Of a DNA stretch of 64,000 bases, positions 20,962-31,337 are shown piece by piece. The stretch comes from Chloroflexota bacterium (GTDB taxonomy: Bacteria > Chloroflexota > Limnocylindria > Limnocylindrales > CSP1-4): contig JAJXUG010000006.1 in assembly GCA_021783095.1 (NCBI GenBank), forward strand, positions 35,259 through 99,258, in the 5' to 3' direction. The position numbers and the translations under genes are program-made. Each line of letters begins with the position of its first letter. Position 1 is the first letter of the stretch. The notes below the pieces were generated by a model that ran no database searches, was not told where the DNA came from, and saw only the letters and a list, made by a program, of their open reading frames with translations.

Positions 20962-21966
20962 ATGCGAGCCAGTCGCCTCGTCAGCCTCCTGCTCCTCCTC
21001 CAGGCCCGCGGCAACCGCACGGCGGCTGAGCTCGCCGAGGAGCTGGAGGTCAGCGTCAGGACCGTCTACCGCGACGTCCAGGCGCTCGCCGAGTCGGGCG
21101 TGCCGATCTACGCGGAGCGGGGCCCGGGCGGGGGCGTGCGGCTCGTGGACGGCTATCGGACCAGGCTGACCGGCCTCACGACCGACGAGGCCGAGGCGCT
21201 GTTCCTCTCGGGCGTGCCCGGTCCTGCTGCCGAGCTCGGCCTGGGCACCGTGGTGACGGCGGCCCGCCTCAAGGTGATGGCCGCGCTGCCGCCCGAGCTG
21301 CGCGCCCGGGCCGGTCGCGTGGCCGAGCGCTTCCACCTCGACGCACCCGGCTGGTGGCAGCAGGCCGATCCCGTGCCGTGCCTGGGCGAACTGGCGTCGG
21401 CCGTCTGGGAGACGCGTTCCGTCCACATCCGCTACCGGCGCGGCGACCGCGTCGAGCGGCGCCCCGTCGAGCCGCTGGGCCTGGTGCTCAAGGGCGGCAT
21501 CTGGTACCTCGTGGCGACCTCGAAGGGCGGCCCGCGCACGTTCCGCGTCTCGCGCGTCGAGGCCGTGGACCTGGGCGAGCGCTTCGATCGGCCGGACGAT
21601 TTCGACCTCGCGCGGTTCTGGACGGACTCGACCGCTCGATTCGAGGCGGAGTCGCCGACGGTCGCGATCACGGTTCGCGTCGACCCGGCGGCGCTGCCCG
21701 CGCTGGAGCGGGCGATCGGCCGCCAGGCCGCGTCCACGCTCGTGGTGCCGAAGCAGCCGGACCTCGACGGCTGGCTCCGCGTCCGCTTCCGCCACGATTC
21801 GCTCGACGCGGCGCTGCTCGACCTCCTGCCGCGCATCAGCACGGTCGAGGTCCTCGCGCCGGCAGAGCTCAGGGCGCAGTTCGCGGCAGCGGGCCGCGCG
21901 CTCGTCGCCCGGTACGGGACGCCGGTGGCGCGGCCGTCAGCCCTGCGCCGCCGGGCCACCCGGTAG
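20962..21966 (+). CDS. YafY-type transcriptional regulator (HTH + WYL domain)
   Basis: A 334-residue regulator. The N-terminal winged helix (about 1-60) has GNRTAAELAEELEVSVRTVYRD. A WYL domain follows (about 135-215: VHIRYRRGDRVERRPVEPLGLVLKGGIWYLVAT), with the WYL motif as WYL. The C-terminal WCX extension ends near LLPRISTVEVLAPAELRAQFAAAGRALVARY. WYL domains bind nucleic-acid or nucleotide ligands and control diverse stress and defence genes. A TACGAT -10 box lies nine bases before the ATG, so the message may be leaderless or nearly so. It is divergent from the LLM/methyltransferase operon. Confidence 0.9.
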   Translation: MRASRLVSLLLLLQARGNRTAAELAEELEVSVRTVYRDVQALAESGVPIYAERGPGGGVRLVDGYRTRLTGLTTDEAEALFLSGVPGPAAELGLGTVVTAARLKVMAALPPELRARAGRVAERFHLDAPGWWQQADPVPCLGELASAVWETRSVHIRYRRGDRVERRPVEPLGLVLKGGIWYLVATSKGGPRTFRVSRVEAVDLGERFDRPDDFDLARFWTDSTARFEAESPTVAITVRVDPAALPALERAIGRQAASTLVVPKQPDLDGWLRVRFRHDSLDAALLDLLPRISTVEVLAPAELRAQFAAAGRALVARYGTPVARPSALRRRATR

Positions 21967-21968
21967 GG

Positions 21969-22175
21969 TCAGCGGGCCGGCGCGGCGACCCGGCACGGGC
22001 AGTCGGGACACAGCCGATCCGAGCCTTCCGAGCGGCTCTCGCTCGCCGCGGACAGGGCCGAGGCCTCGGCGATCGCCGCCTCCGCATCCCTCTGCCTCGA
22101 CCGCTCGCGCAGCCGCCGGCGGATGTCTCGCTCGCGCTCGTCAGCAAGGATTCGTGCGTGCAGGATCTGGAGCAT
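21969..22175 (-). CDS. Small Arg/Glu-rich protein with terminal CxxC
   Basis: A 68-residue protein: an N-terminal charged amphipathic helix (ILADERERDIRRRLRERSRQRD) and a C-terminal CPDCPCR motif. GGAGGA lies about nine bases upstream of the ATG, which makes it more convincing than most ORFs of this size. Small helical proteins of this look (short hydrophobic start, then ERERDIRRR-like helix) occur in several high-GC Gram-positive genomes without known function. It is convergent with the WYL gene, two bases from its stop. Confidence 0.55.
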   Translation of the reverse strand: MLQILHARILADERERDIRRRLRERSRQRDAEAAIAEASALSAASESRSEGSDRLCPDCPCRVAAPAR

Positions 22176-22350
22176 GCTGCTCGTTCCTCCGTGTCGTCTC
22201 TGGGAGGAAAAGGTACCCGCCGATGCTGCCAGGTACTGTCAGGAATACACCCCGAGGGACCGGCCTCTTCGACACTTCGGCTGCCCGCCTGCGACCGCTC
22301 CACGCACTGGCGTCCATCAGGCGTTGACGCGGGCTCGGTACGATGCATCC

Positions 22351-23130
22351 ATGATCCCGCCCACGATCCGCAACTGGCTCATCGACATGGATGGCGTGCT
22401 GGTCCACGAGGAGACCGCCATCCCGGGCGCCGACACCTTCCTCGCCCGCCTCGGCGAGCTGGGCATGCGCTTCCTGGTGATGACCAACAACTCCATCTAC
22501 ACGCCCCGCGACCTGTCGGCGCGGCTGCGGGCGAGCGGGCTCTTCGTGCCCGAGGCGGCGATCTGGACCTCGGCCCTCGCGACCGCCGGGTTCCTCAAGC
22601 GCCAGCGCCCCGGCGGGAGTGCGTTCGTGATCGGCGAGGCCGGCCTCACCACCGCGCTCCACGACGCGGGGTACACCCTGACCGAGCGGGCGCCCGACTA
22701 CGTGGTGCTGGGCGAGACGCGGACGTACAGCTTCGAGCGCGTCACGCGGGCCATCCGGCTCGTGGCCGACGGCGCCCGGTTCATCGCGACCAACCCGGAC
22801 GCGTCCGGCCCGACTGCCGAGGGCCCGGTGCCCGCCACCGGCGCCGTCGCCGCGCTCATCTCGATGGCGACGGGCGTCCAGCCGTACTTCGTCGGCAAGC
22901 CCAACCCGCTGATGGTCCGGAGCGCGCTCAACGCCCTCGACGCGCACTCGGAGAACTCGTGCGTCATCGGCGACCGGATGGACACTGACGTGAAGTCGGG
23001 CCTCGAGGCCGGCATGTTCACCGTGCTGGTGCTGACCGGCTCGACGGCCGCCGGCGAGGTCGAGCGGTTCCCGTATCGCCCATCGCTGATCGCCGAGTCG
23101 GTCCGCGAGCTGGGCGAGCAGCTGGCATAG
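22351..23130 (+). CDS. HAD superfamily IIA phosphatase (NagD-like)
   Basis: A 259-residue cytoplasmic phosphatase. Motif I is LIDMDGVLVHEE (nucleophile Asp), motif II is VMTNNSIYTP, the C2a cap follows, motif III is VGKPNPLMVRSAL and motif IV is GDRMDTDVKSGLEAGM. This order is that of subfamily IIA (NagD, AraL, phosphoglycolate-type phosphatases). A TACGAT box ends six bases before the ATG with no ribosome-binding site, so the transcript is probably leaderless. It is followed 10 bases later by an LLM oxidoreductase gene, so the pair forms an operon. Confidence 0.9.
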   Translation: MIPPTIRNWLIDMDGVLVHEETAIPGADTFLARLGELGMRFLVMTNNSIYTPRDLSARLRASGLFVPEAAIWTSALATAGFLKRQRPGGSAFVIGEAGLTTALHDAGYTLTERAPDYVVLGETRTYSFERVTRAIRLVADGARFIATNPDASGPTAEGPVPATGAVAALISMATGVQPYFVGKPNPLMVRSALNALDAHSENSCVIGDRMDTDVKSGLEAGMFTVLVLTGSTAAGEVERFPYRPSLIAESVRELGEQLA

Positions 23131-23140
23131 GGAGGCGGAC

Positions 23141-24157
23141 ATGGGTCTGGGCTTCGGCCTCCTCTCCGCGCAGCTCCGGCCCGGCGAGACCGACTGGACG
23201 CGCGCCTACGACGAGACGATCCGGCTCGCGGTCGAGGCCGAGCGCCTGGGCTTCGACACTGTGTGGACGACCGAGCACCACTTCGTCGATGACGGCTACA
23301 TGCCCTCACTGCTGGTCGTCTCGGCCGCCATCGCGCAGGCCACGTCGAGCATCGGCATCGGGACGGGCGTCATCCTGGCGCCGCTCCACCACCCGCTGCG
23401 CCTGGCCGAGGACGCCGCGACCGTGTCGCTGCTCAGCCACGGGCGCCTGACGCTGGGCCTGGGCCTCGGCTGGTCCGAGGCGGAGTTCGCGGGGCTGGGG
23501 GCGGACCTCCGCCGGCGCGGCGCCGCGATGGACGAGATCCTGCGGATCTTGCCCCAGGCGTGGTCGGGCGAGCCCTTCAACCACGAGGGCTCGGTCTACG
23601 CGTTCCCGACCCTCGGCGTCCGGCCGACGCCGCCGTCGCGGATCCCGGTGCTCGTCGGCGGGGGAGCGGAGGCGGCCATCCGCCGCGCGGCCCGACTCGC
23701 CGACGGCATCTTCGCCAACGTCCCGGCCGACGCGTTCGTGCAGCAGGTGGGCTGGGTGCTCGACGAGTGCGAGCGGATCGGCCGCGACCCGGCCACGTTC
23801 CGGTTCGTCCACTACTCGGTGCTGCTGCCGGGCCCGTCGCGGGCCGCGGCCATGACGCGCTACCGCGATGCGCTGTGGGCGATGCAGTGGAAGTACGACG
23901 ACATGGAGGCGTCCACGGCGCGCTCGGCGCCGGTGGCGTCCCCGCCGCCGCTGACCCGATCCGACGACGAGCTGACCCGCGGCCGGGCGACCTTCGCCGG
24001 CACGCCCGGCGAGCTCGTCGAGGCGCTGCTCGATCTGCGCCGGCGGGCCGGCGTCCCCGTCGAGCTGGCCGCCAGGAGCCACTTCCCGATGCTCGAGCAC
24101 GGGGCGCAGGTGGACCTGATGGCCCAGCTGGCCGAGGGCGTGGTGCCGCACCTGTAG
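23141..24157 (+). CDS. LLM-class flavin-dependent oxidoreductase
   Basis: A 338-residue luciferase-like TIM-barrel enzyme: GLGFGLLSAQLRPGETDW at the start, FDTVWTTEHHFVDDGYMPS (bacterial-luciferase-like EHHF motif), GTGVILAPLHHPLRLAEDAATV and GRLTLGLGLGWSEAEFAGLG. The EHHF motif is more typical of FMN-using members than of F420-dependent ones. GGGAGG lies six bases before the ATG. It is in an operon with the HAD phosphatase. The substrate is unknown. Confidence 0.87.
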   Translation: MGLGFGLLSAQLRPGETDWTRAYDETIRLAVEAERLGFDTVWTTEHHFVDDGYMPSLLVVSAAIAQATSSIGIGTGVILAPLHHPLRLAEDAATVSLLSHGRLTLGLGLGWSEAEFAGLGADLRRRGAAMDEILRILPQAWSGEPFNHEGSVYAFPTLGVRPTPPSRIPVLVGGGAEAAIRRAARLADGIFANVPADAFVQQVGWVLDECERIGRDPATFRFVHYSVLLPGPSRAAAMTRYRDALWAMQWKYDDMEASTARSAPVASPPPLTRSDDELTRGRATFAGTPGELVEALLDLRRRAGVPVELAARSHFPMLEHGAQVDLMAQLAEGVVPHL

Positions 24158-24161
24158 GGCG

Positions 24162-24205
24162 CCGGCCACGCCGACGGCTGGACCCGGCCACGCCGACGGC
24201 TGGAC
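24162..24205. repeat. Perfect tandem duplication of a 22-base unit
   Basis: Two exact adjoining copies (24162-24183 and 24184-24205) of a unit beginning CCGGCCACGCC and ending GACGGCTGGAC, directly after the LLM gene stop. CTGGAC/GTCCAG words recur down to about 24.42 kb. No gene is seen from 24158 to 24729; the region looks like decaying DNA. Confidence 0.8.
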
Positions 24206-24729
24206 TGTGACGTGCGCGAACGCCGGGCCCGACGCCGAACGTGCTGGACCCGGACCAGGAGTCCGGTCTCGCGACGCATCGACGTAACGCCTTTGAGCGG
24301 CCGGCCCCGGGTCCAGCCCAGCGCACCTCGAGGAGTTGTCTCAAGGCCGAGGGCGTCACCCGCTGGACTGCTGGTCCAGCTCGGCGCACGCGCCCGCGAG
24401 GTGCTGGACTCTCGGTCAGTTCCAGCTCCGCGCGCACCTCTCGCCGCGGGAATTGTCAGGTAGTCAGAGTACGGCTGGTGGTCCGTGCGCGGCCGCCGGT
24501 TCCGGGCTCGGACGGCGGATTCCAGCCCGATTCTTCGTCAGGCAGTCGCCAGGCGCGGCGTTTACGACTCCCGGAGAGCCGACCAGTCGTGCTCTGACTG
24601 GGCGGCAATTCCCGACGCTGCCGAGCCGGGAGACGCGCTGCCGGGGCGCGCGCGGCCGAACGCGGTCGAGCCCGCTGATGGTCGCGGCGAGCAGGTGGGC
24701 GGTGAAGTCCGACGTGTAGAGGCTACTGC

Positions 24730-24950
24730 CGCCGCCCTCGACCAGACCGTCGTCGGGACCGCGCTGCCAAGGATCATCACGGACCTCGTCACGGCCCTCG
24801 ACGACACGACGTGCGTGCTCGAGACAGGTGCGGACTCGGCCGAAGCGCTCGCTGCCGACCTTGGCATGCTGGGCGCGGACTTCACGGTGACCGAGCCACC
24901 GGAGCTGGTCGAGGCGGTCAGGCTTCTGGCAGCCCGCTCCGCATCGGCGG
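24730..24950 (+). pseudogene. Fused remnants of an MFS exporter and a WYL regulator
   Basis: One reading frame here contains two unrelated gene pieces. Bases 24732-24790 encode ALDQTVVGTALPRIITDL, the first-helix motif D1 of DHA2 exporters. It runs directly into bases 24790-24945, which encode DDTTCVLETGADSAEALAADL in two parts and LGADFTVTEPPELVEAVRLLAAR, the unmistakable C-terminal end of a WYL-domain regulator. No start, transmembrane continuation or DNA-binding domain is present. It is the scar of deletions that joined two genes. The 3' end of thymidine kinase, on the other strand, overlaps it. Confidence 0.75.
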
Positions 24951-25547
24951 CCCCGAGGTCTGGTCGCCTGCCGCCCGTCGGCCCCCGGCCCACGGCACGT
25001 GGCGGCGGCACCTGGCCTGATACGTCTCGGTCCCGCCCACGTTCGCCGCGACCAGGTCATTCGGCCCAGCCGGCGTGGCGGTCACCTTCACGTGGAAGAC
25101 GGCCTCCTCGCCGCACACCGCGCAGATCGCGGTCAGCTTGTCCACGCGCTCGGCGAGCGCCATCAGCGATGGGAGCGGCTCGAAGGGCCGTCCGTCGAAC
25201 GTGACGTCGAGCCCGGCGACGACGACCACGAGACGGCGGTCCGCGAGCCGGCCGACGACGGGCACCAGGCCGAGCCCGAAGAACTGGGCCTCGTCGATCG
25301 CGACGACGTCCGCATCCGCGGGCACGGCAGCCTCGATCCCGTCTGGCCCGGCGGCGGCGAGCGACGGTAGCTCGCGCCCGACATGCGAGGCGAGGCGGTC
25401 CGTGCCATGTCGGGTGTCGAGCGCGTGGGTCACCACGACGACCCGCCGGCCGGCGATGACCGCTCGGCGCACGCGGCGGAGCAGCTCCTCGGTCTTGCCC
25501 GCGAACATCGGGCCGCACACGACCTCGACCCGTCCGATGTCGCCCAT
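24918..25547 (-). CDS. tdk: Thymidine kinase
   Basis: A 209-residue type II thymidine kinase: Walker A GPMFAGKTEELLRRV at the start, DVVAIDEAQFF (Walker B and catalytic Glu region), GLDVTFDGRPFEPLPSLMALAERVDKL, a zinc-binding CAVCG and the later ARCRRH, with the lasso loop between. It phosphorylates thymidine with ATP for salvage. After the last zinc ligand the protein runs on for about 27 atypical residues (WAGGRRAAGDQTSG...). These are read from the antisense of the WYL remnant, so the original C-terminus was probably replaced by the neighbouring rearrangement. All catalytic parts are intact. Confidence 0.92.
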   Translation of the reverse strand: MGDIGRVEVVCGPMFAGKTEELLRRVRRAVIAGRRVVVVTHALDTRHGTDRLASHVGRELPSLAAAGPDGIEAAVPADADVVAIDEAQFFGLGLVPVVGRLADRRLVVVVAGLDVTFDGRPFEPLPSLMALAERVDKLTAICAVCGEEAVFHVKVTATPAGPNDLVAANVGGTETYQARCRRHVPWAGGRRAAGDQTSGPPMRSGLPEA

Positions 25548-25699
25548 GTGCGAAGCATCGCACCCCGCTGGGCAGTCGGTCCTGATGGAGGCGAGGCGAC
25601 GGTCAGGCGAACGGCGCCTGCTGGCCGTGGCGTCATGTCCATGATCGCAAGAACCCGTGCCCGACCCGTCTGGTTGCATCGGCGCCGAGGGCCGTTCGG

Positions 25700-27394
<1,695 letters not shown>

Positions 27395-27399
27395 CGCTC

Positions 27400-27429
27400 G
27401 GCTCCTGCTACCGGTTCGGGGGAGGAGCC
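27400..27429 (-). promoter_or_regulatory. Hairpin sequestering the glnS ribosome-binding site
   Basis: On the minus strand GGCTCCT (27429-27423) can pair perfectly with AGGAGCC (27406-27400), and the latter contains the AGGAG ribosome-binding site of glnS. The loop is 16 bases. In its folded form the site would be hidden, so glnS translation may be controlled by refolding of the leader, perhaps together with the tRNA-like element just upstream. Confidence 0.5.
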
Positions 27430-27467
27430 GCGTCTCGCGAGCGGGCGCACCACACTCCCTGCGGAGT

Positions 27468-27542
27468 TGGCTGACGCGCCGGGATTCGAACCTCGGCCCT
27501 CCCGGCTCAGCACCGGGCGCTCGTCCAAGAGCCACGCATCAG
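27468..27542 (-). tRNA. Degenerate tRNA-Gln(CTG)-like sequence in the glnS leader
   Basis: A tRNA cloverleaf can be drawn: acceptor TGATGCG/CGCGTCA, G73, encoded CCA, D-stem GCTC/GAGC, anticodon stem CCCGG/CCGGG with CTG anticodon, and TTCGAAT T-loop. Defects: the residue before the anticodon (position 33) is G rather than U, the D-loop has only six bases, and the T-stem (CGAGG/CCCGG) has two mismatches. It resembles the intact tRNA-Gln(CTG) at 56007-56081, including the 3' flank AGCCAACTCC. It could be a decayed tRNA, an attachment-site remnant or a tRNA mimic regulating glnS; as a working tRNA it is doubtful. Confidence 0.5.
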
Positions 27543-27741
27543 CGACCTGCCCCTGAGTCTAGCGCACGCCTCCTCCCCGGAGGTCGCGCGGCGGCCGCCA
27601 CGTGCGTGAGTCACGCCAGGCTCAAAACGGCGGTCGGCGAGCGGGGAAGCGAAGGCTCGGCCGACGTTGGCGTCGTCGGCCACGCTCGGCCATCGCCGAT
27701 GCGAGTCCTCCGCGACTCACCTGGCGTCGGCGCCGGAGGGG

Positions 27742-27939
27742 TCAGCGAGGCACCCAAGCCATGACCGCCATCGCCCTTGCCGAGCCGAGGATGTGCCCGG
27801 CCAGCACCGAAATGCCGCCGAATACGTACACGAACAGGAGCATCAAGACCACCGGGATGCCGGCGACGAACAGCGTGAGGGACGGGTAGCGCCGCAACCG
27901 GCGCAGGCTTCGCCGGAGCATCGTGAGGGTGTCGGCAAG
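27742..27939 (-). pseudogene. Inverted N-terminal fragment of an ABC-2 (DrrB-like) permease
   Basis: On the minus strand an ATG at 27921 opens TMLRRSLRRLRRYPSLTL, then VVLMLLFVYVFGG, the N-terminus of DrrB-type ABC-2 permeases. It jumps directly to SVLAGHILGSA, a motif normally about 100 residues later, and soon stops. The next part of the same gene (from QTLL on) lies on the opposite strand from 27940. So an internal deletion and an inversion have both occurred. Nine-base inverted repeats CCTTGCCGA (27775-27783) and TCGGCAAGG (27932-27940) bound the inverted piece. Confidence 0.75.
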
Positions 27940-28380
27940 GTCCAGACACTGCTGGCCACCACGATCGTCGCCCTGGTCGCGCTCGCGATCGGGTTCCGGC
28001 CCACCACCGGGCCCGTCGAGTGGCTGGGTGCCGCCTGCCTGCTGGCGCTCGCCGCCGTCGCGGTGAGCGTGCTGTGCGTCGCGCTTGGGCTGGCGGCGAA
28101 CAGCGTCGAGACCGCCAGCAACTCGCCGATGTTCCTGACGCTGCTGCCGTTCCTGGGGTCAGGCTCCGTGCCCGCCTCCACGATGCCGGGACCCCTCCGC
28201 TGGTTCGCCGAGAATCAGCCGTTCACGCCGCTCAACGAGGCGCTCCGGGGCCTGCTCCTCGGCACGCCGATCGGGGGCGCCGGGCTGCTCGCCGTGGCCT
28301 GGTGCGTCGGTGTCGCCGGGGTCGGGCTCGTCTGGGCGCGGCGCCTGTACGACCGCCTGCCGGTGCGCGTCGGGGCCTGA
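27940..28380 (+). pseudogene. C-terminal half of an ABC-2 (DrrB-like) permease
   Basis: The plus-strand frame reads QTLLATTIVALVALAIGFRPT, then GPVEWLGAACLLALAAVAV, NSVETASNSPMFLTLLPFLGSG, MPGPLRWFAENQPFTPLNEALRGLLLGTP and ends at a TGA. This is the C-terminal half of a DrrB-type drug-export permease, including the ABC-2 signature. No start codon, N-terminal half or ATPase partner (DrrA) is present in this orientation; the missing N-terminus sits inverted next to it. Restoring the inversion puts the halves side by side but one frame apart, so the gene is dead either way. Confidence 0.8.
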
Positions 28381-28420
28381 CCCGGCTGATGTGCGCTCCT
28401 GTCAGCCAGCCGGCCCCCGA

Positions 28421-28442
28421 CTGACTCACCTGAGTGAGTCAG
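28421..28442. promoter_or_regulatory. Perfect 9-base inverted repeat, TetR-operator-like
   Basis: CTGACTCAC and GTGAGTCAG flank a CTGA spacer. It follows the permease remnant by 40 bases. Its form (TGACTCA half-sites) is typical of TetR-family operators, which often control ABC-2 drug exporters, so it may be left from the decayed exporter. It has no T-run and is not a good intrinsic terminator. Confidence 0.5.
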
Positions 28443-28619
28443 ATTAACTCCCGAGGTCCTCGTTGCTCGACCTTGGCCCCGCGTGTCAAGACCCCTTCCA
28501 CGCGTTGTCCCCGACGGTCCGCGGCCTTGCGGGACCATTGCGGCGGCGTCAATCGACCTTGCGGGAACGTGTCGAAATGGTGTTGCAGGGGGTCCGCGGA
28601 TGCGCTACCGTTCCGCACT

Positions 28620-28658
28620 GTTACCGATAACCGTTACCGATAACCGTTACCGGTAACC
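28620..28658 (+). promoter_or_regulatory. Three tandem LacI-type operators
   Basis: Three adjoining 13-base copies: GTTACCGATAACC (28620-28632), the same again (28633-28645), then GTTACCGGTAACC (28646-28658). The last contains the perfect palindrome GTTACCGGTAAC; all have the central CG of LacI-family sites. They lie 45 bases before the sugar ABC transporter start and are the likely target of the LacI protein encoded at 32496-33590. I found no further copy near the regulator's own start. Confidence 0.75.
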
Positions 28659-28702
28659 GAACCCCTCCGAGCCGTCGGCAGCCCTGACCTAGAGGATCCG
28701 CG

Positions 28703-30250
28703 ATGGGTGAGCTCCTGGTCGAGATGACGGGCATCTCGAAGTCGTTCCCCGGCGTCCACGCCCTCGACGACGCGCGCTTCGAGCTCCGTGCCGGCGAGGT
28801 CCATGCGCTCGTCGGGGAGAACGGCGCCGGCAAGTCGACGTTGATGAAGGTCCTGACCGGGATCTACAAGCGCGACGCGGGCAGCATCAAGGTCAAGGGC
28901 GTCGAGGTCGACGTCCCCAACCCCAAGGCCGCGCAGGACCTGGGGCTCGCGATCATCCACCAGGAGCTCAACCTGATGGGCCATCTGACGGTGGCCCAGA
29001 ACATCTTCATCGGGCGCGAGCCGCGGCACGGTCCGCTCCTGGACGAGAAGGCGCTCAACCGCAAGGCCGCGCAGCTGTTCGAGGAGCTCCACATCAACCT
29101 CGACGCGACCGCCAAGGTGGCGAACCTTGCCGTCGCCCAGCAGCAGATGGTCGAGATCGCCAAGGCGCTGTCGCTCAACTCGGACGTCCTGATCATGGAC
29201 GAGCCCACGGCGGCACTCACCGAGACCGAGATCGACGAGCTGTTCCGGATCACCCGCCACCTGCGCGAGCGCGGCCACGGCATCGTCCACATCTCGCACC
29301 GGCTCGAGGAGCTCAAGCGGATCAGCGACCGGGTCACGGTCATGCGCGACGGGCGGTACATCGACACCGTCCCGACCGCCGACACGACGATCGGCCAGAT
29401 CATCAGCATGATGGTCGGAAGGACCATCTTCGAGGCCGCGCCCGAGATCCCCGAGAACCCCGACCAGGAGGTCGTTCTCGAGGTCCGGCACCTCAACCGC
29501 GGCCGGCAGGTGCGCGACGTCAGCTTCCAGCTCCGGCGAGGCGAGATCCTGGGCGTCGCAGGGCTTGTCGGTGCCGGCCGAACCGAGGTCATGCGGGCGG
29601 TCTTCGCGGCCGACAAGCCCGGATCCGGGCAGATCCTCGTGAAGGGAACGCCCGTCGTCATCCGCAACCCCGGTGACGCCGTGAGCCACGGGATCGCCTA
29701 CCTCTCCGAGGACCGCAAGCGCTACGGCCTCGCGCTGGGGATGGACGTGGAGGTCAACACCGTCCTCGCCTCCTTCGGCCGGTTCACCAACCGTTTCGGC
29801 TGGGTGCACTCGAAGGCCGCCCGCGCTGCGGCGCTGCAGCTCGTGGAGACGCTCGCGATCAAGACGCCTGGGATCGGCCAGCGGGTGAAGAACCTCTCGG
29901 GCGGCAACCAGCAGAAGGTCGTCATCGCCAAGTGGCTGACCGCCGACACCGACGTCCTGATCTTCGACGAGCCGACGCGCGGCATCGACGTGGGTGCCAA
30001 GAGCGAGATCTACAAGCTTCTCAACGACCTGGCCCGCCGGGGCAAGGCCGTGATCATGATCAGCTCGGAGCTGCCCGAGATCCTTCGCATGAGCCACAGG
30101 ATCCTCGTGATGTGCGAGGGCCGCATCACGGGTGAGCTGAGCGCGGCCGAGGCGACGCAGGAACGGATCATGACCCTCGCAACACAGCGTGAATCGGTGG
30201 CCGCAGCGAGCCCCGAGACCACCCCCGCCCTGAGCGTCGGAGCGAACTGA
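28703..30250 (+). CDS. Sugar ABC transporter ATPase (RbsA/MglA type)
   Basis: A 515-residue cytoplasmic ATPase with two ABC domains, as in ribose, galactose, xylose and inositol importers. First domain: Walker [10 protein letters not shown], Walker [17 protein letters not shown]. The second has the degenerate [16 protein letters not shown]-loop, normal for the family, and an intact signature [15 protein letters not shown] with Walker [22 protein letters not shown] lies before the ATG. The stop overlaps the permease start by one base. Preceded by three LacI-type operators. Confidence 0.95.
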   Translation: MGELLVEMTGISKSFPGVHALDDARFELRAGEVHALVGENGAGKSTLMKVLTGIYKRDAGSIKVKGVEVDVPNPKAAQDLGLAIIHQELNLMGHLTVAQNIFIGREPRHGPLLDEKALNRKAAQLFEELHINLDATAKVANLAVAQQQMVEIAKALSLNSDVLIMDEPTAALTETEIDELFRITRHLRERGHGIVHISHRLEELKRISDRVTVMRDGRYIDTVPTADTTIGQIISMMVGRTIFEAAPEIPENPDQEVVLEVRHLNRGRQVRDVSFQLRRGEILGVAGLVGAGRTEVMRAVFAADKPGSGQILVKGTPVVIRNPGDAVSHGIAYLSEDRKRYGLALGMDVEVNTVLASFGRFTNRFGWVHSKAARAAALQLVETLAIKTPGIGQRVKNLSGGNQQKVVIAKWLTADTDVLIFDEPTRGIDVGAKSEIYKLLNDLARRGKAVIMISSELPEILRMSHRILVMCEGRITGELSAAEATQERIMTLATQRESVAAASPETTPALSVGAN

Positions 30251-31236
30251 TGCAGACCACGATGGCGTCTACCTCCCGCATCCGGTCGCTCGCGTCGGGC
30301 GAGTCGCTCCAGCGGCTGCTCGCGCTCGGCGCTCTTGTCATCCTGCTCCTGTTCTTCTCGGTCATCGCGCCGAACTTCGCCTCCCTCGAGAACTACCGCA
30401 ACATCCTGACCGCGACCGCGTCCAACGGCCTCCTGGCGACGGGCGTCACCTTCGCGATCATCACCGGCGGGATCGACCTCTCGATCGGGACGGGCACGGC
30501 CTTCACCTCCGTCGCGATGGGCATCGTGGCGGTGAACTGGGGCCTGCCGCTGCCGCTCGGACTGCTCGCGGGGCTCGCGTCAGGCGGGCTCGTGGGTCTC
30601 GTCAACGGGCTGCTGATCGCCAAGGCCAAGCTGCCGCCGTTCATCGCGACCCTCGGCATGCTCTACGTGACCCTCGGCATGGCCCAGGTCCTCTCGGACG
30701 TTCACCCGATCTACTTCACCGACCCGCAGCCGGCCCTCCAGGACTTCTTCATGGGCAAGCCGATCGCCGGGATCCCGAACATCGTGTGGGTCATGTTCGC
30801 GGGCGCGGCTGTCGCCTGGGTCTTGCTCAACAAGACGGTGCTCGGGCGGTACACGTTCGCGATCGGCTCGAACGAGGAGGCGACCCGCCTCTCGGGCGTG
30901 AACGTCGACCGCTGGAAGATCGCCGTCTACGTCGTCGGGGGTCTGTTCGTCGGTCTGGCCGGCATCGTCCTCGCGTCGCGCAGCGCGTCCGCCCAGCCGA
31001 GCCAGGGCATGGGCTACGAGCTCAATGCGATTGCGGCCGCTGTCATCGGCGGCACGTCCCTCGCGGGGGGCGAGGGCAGCATCGTCGGCACGCTGATCGG
31101 TGCCTTCCTCATCAGCACCCTCAGCACGGGCCTGTCGGTCGACAACGTCCCGCAGCAATTCCAGTACGTCATCACGGGCCTCGTCGTGATCGGTGCCGTC
31201 TGGCTCGACATCCTCAGGCGACGCGGCCGCTCCTGA
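30250..31236 (+). CDS. Sugar ABC transporter permease (RbsC type)
   Basis: A 328-residue inner-membrane protein with eight to ten hydrophobic segments, of the BPD_transp_2 family. Typical elements are NILTATASNGLLATGVTFAIITGGIDLS (shown as the N-terminal part), the loop GRYTFAIGSNEEATRLSGVNV, and GMGYELNAIAAAVIGGTSLAGGEG, which contacts the ATPase. Translationally coupled to the ATPase gene (ATG overlaps TGA). Forms a homodimeric channel with the ATPase dimer and the lipoprotein encoded next. Confidence 0.94.
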   Translation: MQTTMASTSRIRSLASGESLQRLLALGALVILLLFFSVIAPNFASLENYRNILTATASNGLLATGVTFAIITGGIDLSIGTGTAFTSVAMGIVAVNWGLPLPLGLLAGLASGGLVGLVNGLLIAKAKLPPFIATLGMLYVTLGMAQVLSDVHPIYFTDPQPALQDFFMGKPIAGIPNIVWVMFAGAAVAWVLLNKTVLGRYTFAIGSNEEATRLSGVNVDRWKIAVYVVGGLFVGLAGIVLASRSASAQPSQGMGYELNAIAAAVIGGTSLAGGEGSIVGTLIGAFLISTLSTGLSVDNVPQQFQYVITGLVVIGAVWLDILRRRGRS

Positions 31237-31337
31237 CCCCTGGCCCGTCCCCGGCCAACCCACACCCTGTGGCCCAAGGTCTGGCCCGAACAAGCGGGCT
31301 GGGCAGATCGGTCAAGTCATTCTCGGATGGAGGAGAG

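Noticed and set aside
28421..28442. Intrinsic terminator at the 9-bp inverted repeat
   Set aside because: No T-run on either strand and a moderate GC stem; an operator is the better reading.
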